Source: Microbacterium sp. SD291 (lineage in GTDB: Bacteria; Actinomycetota; Actinomycetes; Actinomycetales; Microbacteriaceae). From it: DNA of 47,525 bases. The position numbers and the translations under genes are program-made. Position 1 is the first letter of the stretch. The number at the start of each line of letters is the position of its first letter. The stretch spans positions 1-47,525 of the forward strand of contig NZ_JADIJR010000024.1 of NCBI RefSeq assembly GCF_017355365.1, in the 5' to 3' direction. Positions 31,225 to 42,720 of this stretch are shown piece after piece. A model generated the notes under the pieces. It searched no databases and had not been told where the DNA came from. It saw only the letters and a program-made list of their open reading frames with translations.

Positions 31225-33009
31225 TCAGGCGCGGAGCGCCTCCAGCAACGTGCGGACGAGACCGGGTACGCCGCCGGTCGCGCGGAAGCGCGTGAGGCCC
31301 TCGCTCACCTCCGCGCCGGTGCGCGCCGACACGAACCACGGCGGCTTCGGGAGGATCGTGATCCGCCCTCGGTCCTTCGACCGGGTGAGGACCCCGCCGA
31401 TCCATCGCGGCAGCGGCCGGAACGGGCCGCGGACCACTGAGCGCTCGACGCTGTCGAGCAGCAGCGCGTTGTGAACGACGCCGATGCCGCTGCCGACGTC
31501 CTCGATCGTGCCGCCGGGGAATGCACCCCAGGTGACCGTCGGGAGGATGAACCCCAGCGCGGTCCAGGTGTTGATCGCGATCGAGCCGTAGCGGAGCGCG
31601 GCGATCGACCGCTCGAAACCGGATCCGAGCGACCTCTCCGTCGCCGGGTCGATCAGCAGGTTCGCGCCGAGCGTGCCCTGCAGCTCATCGTTGGCGTAGG
31701 CGACCGCGGCGTCGAGGAACTGCTGGCCGGTGCCCGTCAGGGAGACCACGCCGAGCACAGGTGCGAAGTACTCGGTGCTCTGGAGAGCATCCGCATCGTC
31801 GCTCCCGTCGATCTCGACGAGGAGGCGATCGCCCAGCGTCAGCGCATCGGGGTACGCATCGCTCGCCTGCTGCATCCGCGAAGTCGATCCGGGGTACCAG
31901 ATGGGACGCTCAGGCGCCGTCGCATAGGCGCGACGGAGCGCGGCGCGGAAGGCCTCAGCCTGCGCCCAATCCGCCGACATGATCACGACCTGCCCCGCGA
32001 TGCAGTTGTGCCCGGCGTTCTGCAGGCGCATCGTGGCGATGTGCTCGGCCTGGTGGGTGATGTCGGCATCCGTCCACTCGCCGGGAACGACGATGATCGG
32101 CGACACCCCTCCGAGCTCGGCGGTGATCGGCTTCTTCAGCTGCGGGCGGCCTTCGCGGCGACGCCGCTTCGCGGGGGCGCCGGCGCCCCACACGATCGCG
32201 TCGAAGGTCGCGCCCGAACCGGTGATGTGCACGTGGACGAGATCAGGGTGGCCGGTGAGATGGGCGCCGACGGCCGGGCCGCCGCGCACGATGCGAAGGA
32301 AGCCCGGCTCGATGAGCGGAGCGAGGGCCCGCTTGTAGACCGGCACCAGAGCATCCTGGGTCGGGTTGACCTTGAGCAGCGCGGTGCGGTTGTGCGCGAG
32401 GAGCTCGTAGAGAACGTCGAGCACCGGGATCGACGTCACGTTGCCCGCGCCCAGCACGAGCCCGACGCCTCCGGAGGCGTTCGGGGTCCGCTGCGCGAGC
32501 CCTGCACCGGCGCGTGCGCCGTTCGGCGTGATGCCCGGTGTCAGCCAGACCTCGCCGGTGAACCCGGAGAGCAGGAACCGGTCGATGCCCGTGAGCGGGA
32601 AGGCGTGCACGCGCGTGCGGCCGCCGGGTGCACGGTCGATGCGGATGCCGTCGAGCGGGTTCCGGCCGCTCGCGAGGCGCGAGAGCGTCTCGATGTAGGC
32701 GTCGAGCGCTCCGAGCACGCTGTAGGGGCCGCTGAGCCACTCCTCGCCGCGGAGCGGGTGGCGGCCGTCGAGCCCCTTCGAGGAGGCGGCGGTGTTCGCC
32801 CAGTCCTCCGTGGTCGCCGCCACGCTCGCGCGCACGGACTGCAACAGCGTGACGCGCTGCGCGAGGGTCAGCGCAGACCAGACCGCGGCGCCGGTCTGCA
32901 GATCGCCGACCGCCGCGTCGAGACGCTCGCGCTCACCCTCGGGCAGTTCCGGCGCCTTGGCGGAGGCCGCGGCGCCCTTCGAGGTGGCGGGTGTGGTCGC
33001 AGAAGTCAT
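31225..33009 (-). CDS. Aldehyde dehydrogenase-family protein
   Basis: A 594-residue protein. The N-terminal 100 residues are helical; the middle shows the aldehyde dehydrogenase Rossmann domain (LGAGNVTSIPVLDVLYEL, HITGSG, ELGGVSP) and NAGHNCIAGQ with the nucleophilic cysteine. It is longer than the usual 480-500 residues and the NAD site differs from the classic GxTxxG, so its substrate cannot be named. I use ATG at 33009 with AAGGAG upstream on the minus strand; the longer frame to 33057 lacks a ribosome site. It shares a terminator with pip. Confidence 0.85.
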   Translation of the reverse strand: MTSATTPATSKGAAASAKAPELPEGERERLDAAVGDLQTGAAVWSALTLAQRVTLLQSVRASVAATTEDWANTAASSKGLDGRHPLRGEEWLSGPYSVLGALDAYIETLSRLASGRNPLDGIRIDRAPGGRTRVHAFPLTGIDRFLLSGFTGEVWLTPGITPNGARAGAGLAQRTPNASGGVGLVLGAGNVTSIPVLDVLYELLAHNRTALLKVNPTQDALVPVYKRALAPLIEPGFLRIVRGGPAVGAHLTGHPDLVHVHITGSGATFDAIVWGAGAPAKRRRREGRPQLKKPITAELGGVSPIIVVPGEWTDADITHQAEHIATMRLQNAGHNCIAGQVVIMSADWAQAEAFRAALRRAYATAPERPIWYPGSTSRMQQASDAYPDALTLGDRLLVEIDGSDDADALQSTEYFAPVLGVVSLTGTGQQFLDAAVAYANDELQGTLGANLLIDPATERSLGSGFERSIAALRYGSIAINTWTALGFILPTVTWGAFPGGTIEDVGSGIGVVHNALLLDSVERSVVRGPFRPLPRWIGGVLTRSKDRGRITILPKPPWFVSARTGAEVSEGLTRFRATGGVPGLVRTLLEALRA

Positions 33010-33077
33010 CGGCGTCTCCTTCGGGCTGGATGCCAGCCTATGCCGCCGGGCGCGCATCCGGAGACGCGGAGTCGGGC

Positions 33078-33365
33078 TCAGATCAGGGCGAGCTCGCGCA
33101 GCTTCGACTCGACGTCCGCGTTCGACGGCTCGACGTGGTGCGAGGCGTCCGGGTAGAGCACGACCGGGATGTTCGTGCGGCCGGAGATGTCCTTGGCGAT
33201 GTCGGCGGCGGAGGGGTCGGCGACCAGGTCGACGTAGGTGTAGTCGACACCCAGCTCATCGAGCTGCTTCTTGGTGCGGATGCAGTCGCGGCACCAGTCC
33301 GCGCCGAACACCGTGAGCTCGGAAGCCGGGAGTTCGGATGCGGGGAGATCGGCAGGAGAAGTCAT
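33078..33365 (-). CDS. Mycoredoxin/glutaredoxin-like thiol protein
   Basis: A 95-residue thioredoxin-fold protein with a WCRDC active site near residue 26-30, an internal YVDL strand, a cis-Pro turn (TNIPVVLYPD) and a C-terminal helix. In actinobacteria such proteins (mycoredoxins) use mycothiol instead of glutathione to reduce mixed disulfides. Cytosolic; single gene on the minus strand. Confidence 0.88.
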   Translation of the reverse strand: MTSPADLPASELPASELTVFGADWCRDCIRTKKQLDELGVDYTYVDLVADPSAADIAKDISGRTNIPVVLYPDASHHVEPSNADVESKLRELALI

Positions 33366-33508
33366 GCATCAAGCCTACGGCCCGCAGGCAGGGAGGGCTC
33401 CGAGAGCCGCCGCACGGTCCCGAGCACGCCTCGGCCGGTTTCCCGCTGCTGGGAAGCCGTGAAACGATGGATGCCGCAGCCGAGCTGCGCGTGGGGGAGG
33501 GGAGGAAA

Positions 33509-34699
33509 GTGGGTACCGGGGCCACAGGCACAGGGATCACCGTCATCGTGCCGACGTTCAACGAGCGCGACAACATCGCGGAGCTCGTGGTGCGCACCGC
33601 CGACGCGCTCGCCGGGCGGGACGCGGAGATCCTCTTCGTCGACGACAGCACCGACGACACCGCCGACGAGATCGCGCGTGTCGCAGCGGATGCGCCTCTG
33701 CCGATCCGCGTCATCCGTCGCGCCGAGAACACCGGCGGCCTCGGCGGCGCCGTGACCGCGGGTCTTCTGGCCGCGGCATCCGACGTCTGCATCGTGATGG
33801 ACGGCGACCTGCAGCATCCGCCCGAGCTGCTCCCCGCGCTGCTCGCCCGCCATGACGAGGGCGACGTCGACGTGGTCGCCGCCTCGCGCTACATCGGCGG
33901 CGGGGACACGAGCGGCCTCGGAACGGCCGTCCGCTTCGGCGTCTCGAGGGCCGCCACCTGGCTCACCAAGGCGATGTTCCCGATCCGGCTCGCCCGCAGC
34001 ACCGACCCCATGACGGGGTTCTTCCTCGTCGACCGCCGCGCGCTCGACGTCTCGACGCTCAGGCCGCAGGGCTTCAAGATCCTGCTCGAGATCCTCGCCC
34101 GCACCGACCTGCGGATCGCCGAGGTGCCGATGGCGTTCGGCGAGCGCCGCCACGGCACGTCGAAGGCGAGCCTGCGTCAGGGAGCCACGTTCGTCGCGCA
34201 CCTGGCCCGCCTGCGGTTCGGCAAGATGTCGCTGTTCGCCCTGATCGGCGCGGTCGGCGCCGTCGCCAACCTCGGCATCATGTGGCTGCTGACGACGGCC
34301 GGCGTGCCCTACATCTGGGCGGCGATCATCGGCGCCGAGGTGACGATCATCGGCAACTTCATCCTGCAGGAGCGGTTCGTCTTCGCCGACATGCGCACGG
34401 GCGCCAGAGCGCTCGGCATCCGCTTCCTCACGTCGTTCGCCTTCAACAACGTCGAGGCCGCGCTGCGCATCCCGGTGATGGTGCTGATGGTCGAGTCCTG
34501 GCACGTCTCGAGCGTGCTCGCGACCGGGCTGTCGCTCATCGTCGCCTTCTTCGCGCGATTTCTGTTCCACTCGCTGGTCGTCTACGCGCCCCGCAGGCGG
34601 CGGAAGGCGGATGCCGAGGGCGAGCCGCCCGTCGACACGGCCGCGCTCCGCGTCCTGCGCGCGATCGACGCCGAGGCCATGCGGCCGGGAGAGCTCTAG
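33509..34699 (+). CDS. GT2 polyprenyl-sugar synthase fused to a GtrA-type membrane domain
   Basis: A 396-residue protein. The N-terminal ~235 residues form a family-2 glycosyltransferase of the dolichol-phosphate-mannose synthase type: IVPTFNERDNI, DDSTDDTADE and VMDGDLQHPPE with the metal-binding DGD. The C-terminal part is a GtrA-like unit of about four membrane helices (FALIGAVGAVANLGIMWLL ... NFILQERFVF). Such fusions charge a polyprenyl phosphate carrier with sugar and help it cross the membrane. GTG at 33509 follows GGGGAGGGGAGG, the best ribosome site in the region. Its stop overlaps that of the convergent rmlCD gene. Confidence 0.86.
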   Translation: MGTGATGTGITVIVPTFNERDNIAELVVRTADALAGRDAEILFVDDSTDDTADEIARVAADAPLPIRVIRRAENTGGLGGAVTAGLLAAASDVCIVMDGDLQHPPELLPALLARHDEGDVDVVAASRYIGGGDTSGLGTAVRFGVSRAATWLTKAMFPIRLARSTDPMTGFFLVDRRALDVSTLRPQGFKILLEILARTDLRIAEVPMAFGERRHGTSKASLRQGATFVAHLARLRFGKMSLFALIGAVGAVANLGIMWLLTTAGVPYIWAAIIGAEVTIIGNFILQERFVFADMRTGARALGIRFLTSFAFNNVEAALRIPVMVLMVESWHVSSVLATGLSLIVAFFARFLFHSLVVYAPRRRRKADAEGEPPVDTAALRVLRAIDAEAMRPGEL

Positions 34700-36123
34700 G
34701 CGTCGACGTCCGCGCTCGCCGCGAGGTGGGCGGACAGCGCCGCGTCCGCGTCCTGCGGGGTCCAGCCTGTCGCCGTGATCCGGTCGAGCGACAGCAGACT
34801 GTTGCGCGGACGGGGCGCGATCGGGCCGGCATGGCCCGCGAAGTATTCGGCCGTCGACACACCCGTGATCAGCGCAGGGTCGTACCCGGTGAGGCGGTAC
34901 ACGGTGCGGGCGATGTCGGCCCACGAGCGCGGCTCGCCGGATCCGGTCACGTTGTAGACGCCGTAGGGCGCGCCGGTGCGCAGCAGATGGGCGATGGCCC
35001 CGGCGAGGTCGGACGCGAACGTGAGGCGGCCGACCTGATCAGCGACGACGCGCGGCGCGATCCCGCGTGCGGCCAGCGAGGTCATGGTGCGCACGAAGTT
35101 CGGTCCGTCGCCGATCACCCAGGAGGTGCGCACGATGTAGTGCCGGGGGATGGTGGCGACGACGGCATCCGCTGCCGCCTTGGTCTGCCCGTAGACGCCG
35201 AGCGGGCACACGGCATCGTCCTCGGTGTACTGGCCGTCCTTCGTGCCGTCGAAGACGTAGTCGCTGGAGACGTGCACGAGGGTGATCCGGTGCTCGGCGG
35301 CGATGCGGGCGAGGGCTGCCGTGCCGTGCACGTTGGCGGCCCAGGCGTCCGTGCGTCCCTCTGCCGTCTCGGCGAGGTCGACCGCCGTGTACGCGGCGGC
35401 GTTGACGATCGTGTCGTAGTCGCGCCAGCTCCGGGTGCTGTCGAGGGCGCGGGCGCCGAGCTCCAGGTCTGCTCTCGTGGCGTACTCGAAGCGGTCCGTG
35501 TCGCCGAACTCCGCGCGCAGCGCCCGGCCGAGCTGGCCGCCGGCGCCGATCACGAGGGTCTTCCGCGGGGATACCGGTGTGACGTCGGAAAGGCGGGGGT
35601 GGTCCCGGTCCTTCGCCGATATCTCGACCCGGTCGAGCGGAATCGGCCAGTCGATGGCGACGGTCTCGTCGGCGAGGTTCAGGAACGAGTACTCGGCCTC
35701 GGGCGACCAGTGGTCGTTGACGAGGTAGGCGTACGAGGTGGCCGGCTCGAGGGTCTGGTACGAATTGCCGACGCCGCGGGGCACGTAGATCGCCCTGGAC
35801 GGGTCGATCTCGATCGTGAAGACGGTGCCGAAGCTGTCTCCTTCGCGCAGGTCGACCCAGGCGCCGAAGATCCGGCCCGTCGCGACGGAAACCCATTTGT
35901 CCCAGGGTTCCGCGTGGATGCCGCGGGTGGTGCCGACCGTCTCATTGAACGAGATGTTGTTCTGCACCGGCCCGAAGTCCGGAAGACCAGCGGCGACCAT
36001 CTTCTCGCGCTGCCAGTTCTCCTTGAACCAGCCGCGGGAGTCGCCGTGCACCGGAAGCTCGACGACGAGGAGACCGGGGATGGCGGTCTCGGTCACGGTG
36101 AACGTCTTGCCGAACTCGGTCAT
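34696..36123 (-). CDS. Bifunctional RmlC-RmlD: dTDP-4-dehydrorhamnose 3,5-epimerase and reductase
   Basis: A 475-residue fusion. Residues 1-190 are RmlC-like: GWFKENWQ, GTTRGIHAEPWDKWV, and a beta-helix pattern ending in VDWP-like IDWPIPL. From about 195 an RmlD-type short-chain reductase follows: TLVIGAGGQLGRALR, YDTIVNAAAYTAVDLAE, SSDYVFDGTKD and the YGQTKAAAD site with Tyr and Lys. Together they turn dTDP-4-keto-6-deoxyglucose into dTDP-L-rhamnose. ATG at 36123 on the minus strand; the frame open beyond it covers the rmlB gene and is not used. It ends the rmlA-rmlB-rmlCD operon. Confidence 0.92.
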   Translation of the reverse strand: MTEFGKTFTVTETAIPGLLVVELPVHGDSRGWFKENWQREKMVAAGLPDFGPVQNNISFNETVGTTRGIHAEPWDKWVSVATGRIFGAWVDLREGDSFGTVFTIEIDPSRAIYVPRGVGNSYQTLEPATSYAYLVNDHWSPEAEYSFLNLADETVAIDWPIPLDRVEISAKDRDHPRLSDVTPVSPRKTLVIGAGGQLGRALRAEFGDTDRFEYATRADLELGARALDSTRSWRDYDTIVNAAAYTAVDLAETAEGRTDAWAANVHGTAALARIAAEHRITLVHVSSDYVFDGTKDGQYTEDDAVCPLGVYGQTKAAADAVVATIPRHYIVRTSWVIGDGPNFVRTMTSLAARGIAPRVVADQVGRLTFASDLAGAIAHLLRTGAPYGVYNVTGSGEPRSWADIARTVYRLTGYDPALITGVSTAEYFAGHAGPIAPRPRNSLLSLDRITATGWTPQDADAALSAHLAASADVDA

Positions 36124-36130
36124 CACGCCC

Positions 36131-37998
<1,868 letters not shown>

Positions 37999-38057
37999 CC
38001 GTCCAGAGTGGCATACGGCTGCGGAAGGCGTACGCACCGGCGGTCTATTCTGATGCG

Positions 38058-39248
38058 GTGACCGACACCACCAGGACGCGCTCCCGCCTCGTCAGGATGC
38101 TGCCGCGGGATCCGGGGCAGGCTCATCGCCCCGCCAGCACGCTCGAGCTGTTCTTCGACCTCGTCTTCGTCGTGGCGGTGAGCACGGCGTCGGTGCAGCT
38201 GCATCACGCACTCAGCCACGGCGACTTCGTGCACGGCATCACCTCCTACGCGATGCTCTTCTTCGCCATCTGGTGGGCGTGGATGAACTTCACCTGGTTC
38301 GCGACGTCGTTCGACACGGACGACTGGCTCTATCGTGTCCTCACCATCGTCCAGATGGGCGGCGTGCTGATCCTCGCTGCCGGAGTGCCGGCCGCCTTCG
38401 GCGAGGGCGACTTCACCGTGCCGGTCATCGGATACGTGGTGATGCGCGTGGCGATGATCTGCCAGTGGCTGCGGGCCTCCGGCTGCGGCGGTGCGCTGCG
38501 CTCGGCCACGATCCGATACGCCCTCGGCATCGCGGCCGTGCAGGTGCTGTGGTTCCTGTTCCTCTTCATCCCGGCCGAGCTGCGGATCGGCGCCTTCGCG
38601 CTGTTCGCGCTCATCGAGATCCTGGTCCCGGTCTTCGCCGAGTATCGGCACCAGACGCCGTGGCATCCGCAGCACATCACCGAGCGCTACGGACTCTTCA
38701 CCCTCATCGTTCTCGGCGAGAGCCTGCTGGCCTCGGCGAACGCGATCATCGACGCGCTCCAGAAGGTCGAGGCGCTGGCTCCGCTGATCCTGATCTCCGT
38801 GCTCACGCTACTGATGACCGCGGCGCTCTGGTGGATCTACTTCTGGCCGCCGCACCACCGGGCGATCACGAGCTTCGCCCGCTCGCTGAGGTACGGCTAC
38901 ACGCACTACTTCGTGTTCGCGGCCGCGGCGGCGATGTCGGCCGGCATCGAGGTGCAGATCGACATCCTGACCCACGAGAGCCACGTGGCGGGCCTCGAGG
39001 CGGCGCTCACGATCGCCGTCCCCGTCGCGGTGTTCCTGATCGGCATCTGGCTGATCGCGATCCGCGACAACGCCGACGGCGTGGTGAACGCCGTCATCCC
39101 GATCGGCGCCGCCCTCGTACTGCTCGGAGCCCTGCTGCCGCAGTCGGTCCTGCTGACGACCGCGATCCTGGTGGTCATCGTCGTCGTGCTCGTCATCCGT
39201 CCGCCACAGCCCCATCGGCTCGGCGGCGGAAAGCCGCACTCGATCTGA
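38058..39248 (+). CDS. Low-temperature-requirement A (LtrA) family membrane protein
   Basis: A 396-residue multi-helix membrane protein with the LtrA start [17 protein letters not shown] and the later [20 protein letters not shown] segment. About ten membrane helices can be seen. The family is named for a Listeria gene needed for growth in the cold; its molecular activity is unknown. GTG at 38058 gives a basic cytosolic N-terminus. Confidence 0.9.
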   Translation: MTDTTRTRSRLVRMLPRDPGQAHRPASTLELFFDLVFVVAVSTASVQLHHALSHGDFVHGITSYAMLFFAIWWAWMNFTWFATSFDTDDWLYRVLTIVQMGGVLILAAGVPAAFGEGDFTVPVIGYVVMRVAMICQWLRASGCGGALRSATIRYALGIAAVQVLWFLFLFIPAELRIGAFALFALIEILVPVFAEYRHQTPWHPQHITERYGLFTLIVLGESLLASANAIIDALQKVEALAPLILISVLTLLMTAALWWIYFWPPHHRAITSFARSLRYGYTHYFVFAAAAAMSAGIEVQIDILTHESHVAGLEAALTIAVPVAVFLIGIWLIAIRDNADGVVNAVIPIGAALVLLGALLPQSVLLTTAILVVIVVVLVIRPPQPHRLGGGKPHSI

Positions 39249-39418
39249 CCAGGAGCGATTCTGCTAGACTGAGTGACGCAACGTGAGTGTTCTGCCCCTC
39301 TAGGCCGCCACGTAGCCACTGATCAGGGCCATTCCGGACCACGCACATCGACGCGCGCGGCATCCGCCCCGATCTTCAGAAATCGCGAGGCGCGCCGACG
39401 TGCGCCCGCCACAGAGCA

Positions 39419-39706
39419 ATGAGCATCACCATGAACACCACCACTTTTCCCCCATCCGACCCGTTGACCTGGAAACAGGCCGACGCCGATGTGCATGTCG
39501 CGACGCGCGGCGGCGAGTTCGCCGGTTTCGTCGAGTTCGACGGCACCCTCCACCTCGTCCGCGACCACCAGGGCAACGAGCTCGGCGCCTTCGAGATCCT
39601 CGACGACGCCTTCCGCGCCCTCGAGGGACTGCACGAGGCCCGGCGGCCTCGCATCCTGCGCCTGCCCCGTGTGTTCCCGCGGAGGCCGCGGCGGGCCCGC
39701 GCCTGA
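39419..39706 (+). CDS. Small protein of unknown function with Arg-rich tail
   Basis: A 95-residue protein. The body (WKQADADVHVATRGGEFAGFVEFDGTLHLVRDHQGNELGAFEIL) looks like a small beta-sheet unit, and the tail is Arg/Pro-rich. ATG at 39419 or 39431 (one later Met) are both possible; no strong ribosome site is visible. The 170 bases upstream hold no gene; a TAGACT at 39265-39270 could be a -10 box, which would give a leader of about 145 bases. Confidence 0.65.
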   Translation: MSITMNTTTFPPSDPLTWKQADADVHVATRGGEFAGFVEFDGTLHLVRDHQGNELGAFEILDDAFRALEGLHEARRPRILRLPRVFPRRPRRARA

Positions 39707-39887
39707 CCCACTCCCGGGCATCGGCTGAGAGGTCGTCGCGTATTCCCTCAGGCGCATACGGGCAGGGCTACCCTGAGGTAAAGCGAACGGCGTCCGCCCT
39801 TGGCTTTCACAGCTCAAGGGCTCCGATCGACAGGAGAGCATCATCTCCATCACCCAGGTCGAAAAGACCGCAGCAATCCTCGGTCCG

Positions 39888-40958
39888 GTGCGCCAGACGT
39901 ACTCCGGCAACGCAGACTTCCCGCCGATGGCGCAGGCGTACAAGAAGGTGTCGCAGGTCGTCCGCGAGACCGGCCTTCTTCAGCGCGCGACCTGGTTCTA
40001 CATCGCCGTCGCCTCGGGTATCGTCCTGGCGCTCGGCGGAGCCGTGACCGGTTTCATCCTCCTGGGCGACAGCTGGTTCCAACTGCTCATCGCCGGTGCC
40101 CTCGGCATCATCTTCACCCAGATCGCCTTCCTCTCGCACGAGGCCGCGCACCGGCAGATCCTGACCTCGGGGCCCGCGAACTTCAGGCTCGCACGCATCC
40201 TCGCCGGCAGCATCGGCATGAGCTACTCGTGGTGGGACTCGAAGCACACCAAGCACCACGGCAACCCGAACCAGGTCGGCAAGGACCCGGACATCGAGGT
40301 CGACACGATCTCGTTCCTCGAGACGGATGCCGCGAAGTCGCGAGGCCTGATCCGCCTGATCACCCGCAAGCAGGGATGGCTGTTCTTCCCGCTCCTCACC
40401 CTCGAGGGCCTGAACCTGCACTACATCGGGCTGAAGCACCTCCTCACGAAGAAGAACGTGAAGGGCCGCTGGATCGAGCTCGGAATCATCGCGCTGCGCT
40501 TCGCGATCATCCTGGTGCCGGTGTTCCTGATGCTGCCGCTCGGCATGGCGTTCGCCTTCATGGGCGTGCAGCTCGCGGTCTTCGGCGTCTACATGGGGGC
40601 CTCCTTCGCGCCGAACCACAAGGGCATGCCGATCATCGACCCCAACGCACGACTCGACTTCTTCTCGAAGCAGGTCCGCACCTCGCGCAACATCCGTGGC
40701 GGCTGGTGGGCGACGGCGCTCATGGGCGGTCTCAACTACCAGGTCGAGCACCACCTGTTCCCGAACATGCCCCGCCCGCACCTGTCGAAGGCGCGCGAGA
40801 TCGTCCGCGACTACTGCGCATCGAACGACGTGCCGTACACGGAGACCAGCCTCGGCCGCTCCTACGCCATCGTCATCGAGTACCTGAACCGCGTCGGCCT
40901 GGCCGCGGGTGCCGACCCGTTCGACTGCCCTGCCTCCGCGCAGTTCGGTCGCGCGTAA
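39888..40958 (+). CDS. Membrane fatty-acid desaturase
   Basis: A 356-residue membrane desaturase with the three histidine boxes HEAAH, HTKHH and QVEHHLF that hold the di-iron centre, and four to six membrane helices. It introduces double bonds into acyl chains, often for cold adaptation. The first standard start is GTG at 39888 but it has no ribosome site. The frame is open upstream and AGGAGAG at 39832-39838 sits before ATC codons at 39840 and 39843. The 15 extra residues from 39843 (ISITQVEKTAAILGP) look like the usual family N-terminus, so translation may begin at a rare AUC. A strong hairpin follows the stop. Confidence 0.92.
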   Translation: MRQTYSGNADFPPMAQAYKKVSQVVRETGLLQRATWFYIAVASGIVLALGGAVTGFILLGDSWFQLLIAGALGIIFTQIAFLSHEAAHRQILTSGPANFRLARILAGSIGMSYSWWDSKHTKHHGNPNQVGKDPDIEVDTISFLETDAAKSRGLIRLITRKQGWLFFPLLTLEGLNLHYIGLKHLLTKKNVKGRWIELGIIALRFAIILVPVFLMLPLGMAFAFMGVQLAVFGVYMGASFAPNHKGMPIIDPNARLDFFSKQVRTSRNIRGGWWATALMGGLNYQVEHHLFPNMPRPHLSKAREIVRDYCASNDVPYTETSLGRSYAIVIEYLNRVGLAAGADPFDCPASAQFGRA

Positions 40959-40977
40959 CGCTCGACGCTCGCACAGC

Positions 40978-41016
40978 GCAGAAGGCTCCATCCGCTGATC
41001 GGATGGGGCCTTCTGC
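40978..41016 (+). terminator. Terminator after the desaturase gene
   Basis: GCAGAAGGC and CCATCCG pair with CGGATGG and GCCTTCTGC, one T/G bulge, about 16 pairs around a CTGAT loop. It lies 19 bases after the stop codon. Confidence 0.85.
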
Positions 41017-41049
41017 GTGTGCGGGACGCGCCTCGGGTGATCCGAAACG

Positions 41050-41087
41050 GATCGGGGCGTGGGCGGAAGTCCGCCCACGCCCCGATC
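41050..41087 (-). terminator. Terminator of the coiled-coil gene
   Basis: A 17-base inverted repeat (GATCGGGGCGTGGGCGG and its complement) with a four-base loop, 13 bases beyond the minus-strand stop at 41101. Both strands form the same stem, so it could also back up the desaturase terminator. Confidence 0.82.
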
Positions 41088-41100
41088 GGGTTCAGGTTGC

Positions 41101-42555
41101 TCAGCGCGAAGCGGGCTCCTCGGCCTCGACCACATCGATCGTGATCTTGCCGTCGATGATCGGGGCGTCGTCATCCAGCAGCTCGTCGTCGAGCACCTCG
41201 TCGCCGAGGAACTCGTCGGACGGCACGGAATCGACGACGCCGGCATCGGCCTCGACGATCTCGGCGTCGATCGTCTCGATGGCGTCCTCGTCGTCATCCG
41301 TCGTGGCGGCATCCGTCGGGGCGTCCGCAGCGGCGGCGACTGCGGCCGCGGGAGCCTCGTCGCTGAAGATGCCGTCGGGGCGGATCAGCTCGCGGACCTC
41401 CGCCATGAAGCTCGCCAGCTGCTGCTGCTGCCAGCGGAGCTTGCGGGCGTGGTCCTCGGCGTCGCGCAGGACCGACGAGGTGTGGCCGGTGACCGAGTCG
41501 ACGATCTTCTGGGCCTTCACGCGTGCACGGTCGAGCGTGTCGCGGGAGCGCAGCTGCGCGTCGGCCTCGATGGTCTGCGCCTGCGAGCGCATCAGACGCT
41601 CGTAGTCGTCGGCCTTGGCGGAGATCCGCTGCGCGTGCTCCAGGGACGCCGCGACCTGCTCGTTCGCGTCGGCAGTGATGCGCTCGGCGTGCGCGACGGC
41701 CTGGTTGTGCAGCACCAGGAACTCCTGCTGCGCGTCGTCCTGACGGCGGGTGAGGGTCTCTTCGAACTCGAGCACCCGGGCGTTCATCTCGCGGACGTCG
41801 CGCTCGGCATCCGCCCGCAGCTGCGCGGTCTCGCGAGTGACGAGCGAGCGGAGCGCGGCCGCGCCCTTCTCGGATTCGGTGCGGATCGCGGTGGCCTCCT
41901 GCGTGGCCTGGTGCACCTTCTCCGCGGCGTGCGTCGCCTCGCGCTCGAGCCGCGCCTCGTGGGCCGTGTACTCGGTGTCGATCTTCAGGCGGATCTGGTC
42001 GGCGTCGTGCTGGGCGTGCGCGATGACGCGGGCGGCATCCGCCTCGGCCTCGGCGCGCTGCGAGGTGACCTCTTCGCGAGCGGCTGCCATGAGGCGGTCG
42101 GCCTGCACTGCGGCGTTCTGGATGAGCACGTTCGCCTGCTCCTCGGCGACCCGGAGGATCGCCTCGAACTGCTCGCGAGACGGAGCCTCCTTGCCCTCGG
42201 GGCGGGGGAGGTCGACGAGCTCGTTGGTGAGGGTCGAGACCTGCTGCTCGGCCTCCGCGACCTTCGCCTTCGCCGCCGTGAGCTCGGACTCCAGGGACTC
42301 GCGGACCGAGCGCTCCTCGGCGCGGGTCGCCTCCAGGGCGGTCTCGAGCGCATCCTCGTGGCGGGCCTCCGCGTCGGCGAGGTCGGCCTTCGCCTGCTGC
42401 AACTGGTTGCGCAGCGTGCTCAGCGCGGAGTCGACCTCGCCCTTGTCATACCCGCGGAACGAGGCGGTGAACGTGGACGGCTCGCGGGGGGACTCCTCGA
42501 TCAGCTTGTCGAAGAAGTCGGGCGTGCGTGCGTCACCGACGGGGGATTCACTCAT
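41101..42555 (-). CDS. DivIVA/FilP-type coiled-coil protein
   Basis: A 484-residue protein. Residues 28-60 (FTASFRGYDKGEVDSALSTLRNQL) match the DivIVA N-terminal motif F-x-GY...EVD. A long coiled coil follows from about 45 to 400 with regular heptads, then an acidic Asp/Glu/Ala-rich tail. Actinobacterial relatives (FilP, often annotated as cellulose-binding protein) build polar or membrane-linked filaments. ATG at 42555 is chosen because the DivIVA motif then begins near residue 28 and AAAGG precedes it; the 30 extra upstream codons are Arg/Ala-rich and not typical. Confidence 0.8.
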   Translation of the reverse strand: MSESPVGDARTPDFFDKLIEESPREPSTFTASFRGYDKGEVDSALSTLRNQLQQAKADLADAEARHEDALETALEATRAEERSVRESLESELTAAKAKVAEAEQQVSTLTNELVDLPRPEGKEAPSREQFEAILRVAEEQANVLIQNAAVQADRLMAAAREEVTSQRAEAEADAARVIAHAQHDADQIRLKIDTEYTAHEARLEREATHAAEKVHQATQEATAIRTESEKGAAALRSLVTRETAQLRADAERDVREMNARVLEFEETLTRRQDDAQQEFLVLHNQAVAHAERITADANEQVAASLEHAQRISAKADDYERLMRSQAQTIEADAQLRSRDTLDRARVKAQKIVDSVTGHTSSVLRDAEDHARKLRWQQQQLASFMAEVRELIRPDGIFSDEAPAAAVAAAADAPTDAATTDDDEDAIETIDAEIVEADAGVVDSVPSDEFLGDEVLDDELLDDDAPIIDGKITIDVVEAEEPASR

Positions 42556-42720
42556 GGTCAGCCTTTCTGGCAGGGCCGCGGCGCCGAGCGCTGGGGACGC
42601 ACAGGCCGAAGAAGGGGAGCGCCACCGCGGTGAAGGCTGGTTCATGGGCTGGTTCGTGCGGTGGCGTGCATCCCAGCCTAGCTCCGCATGCTGGGAGTTG
42701 TGAGGCCGTTGCGCGCGGGG

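Noticed and set aside
31471..33156. 561-codon plus-strand frame over the aldehyde dehydrogenase
   Set aside because: The minus strand has the dehydrogenase motifs; the plus frame shows only shadow composition.
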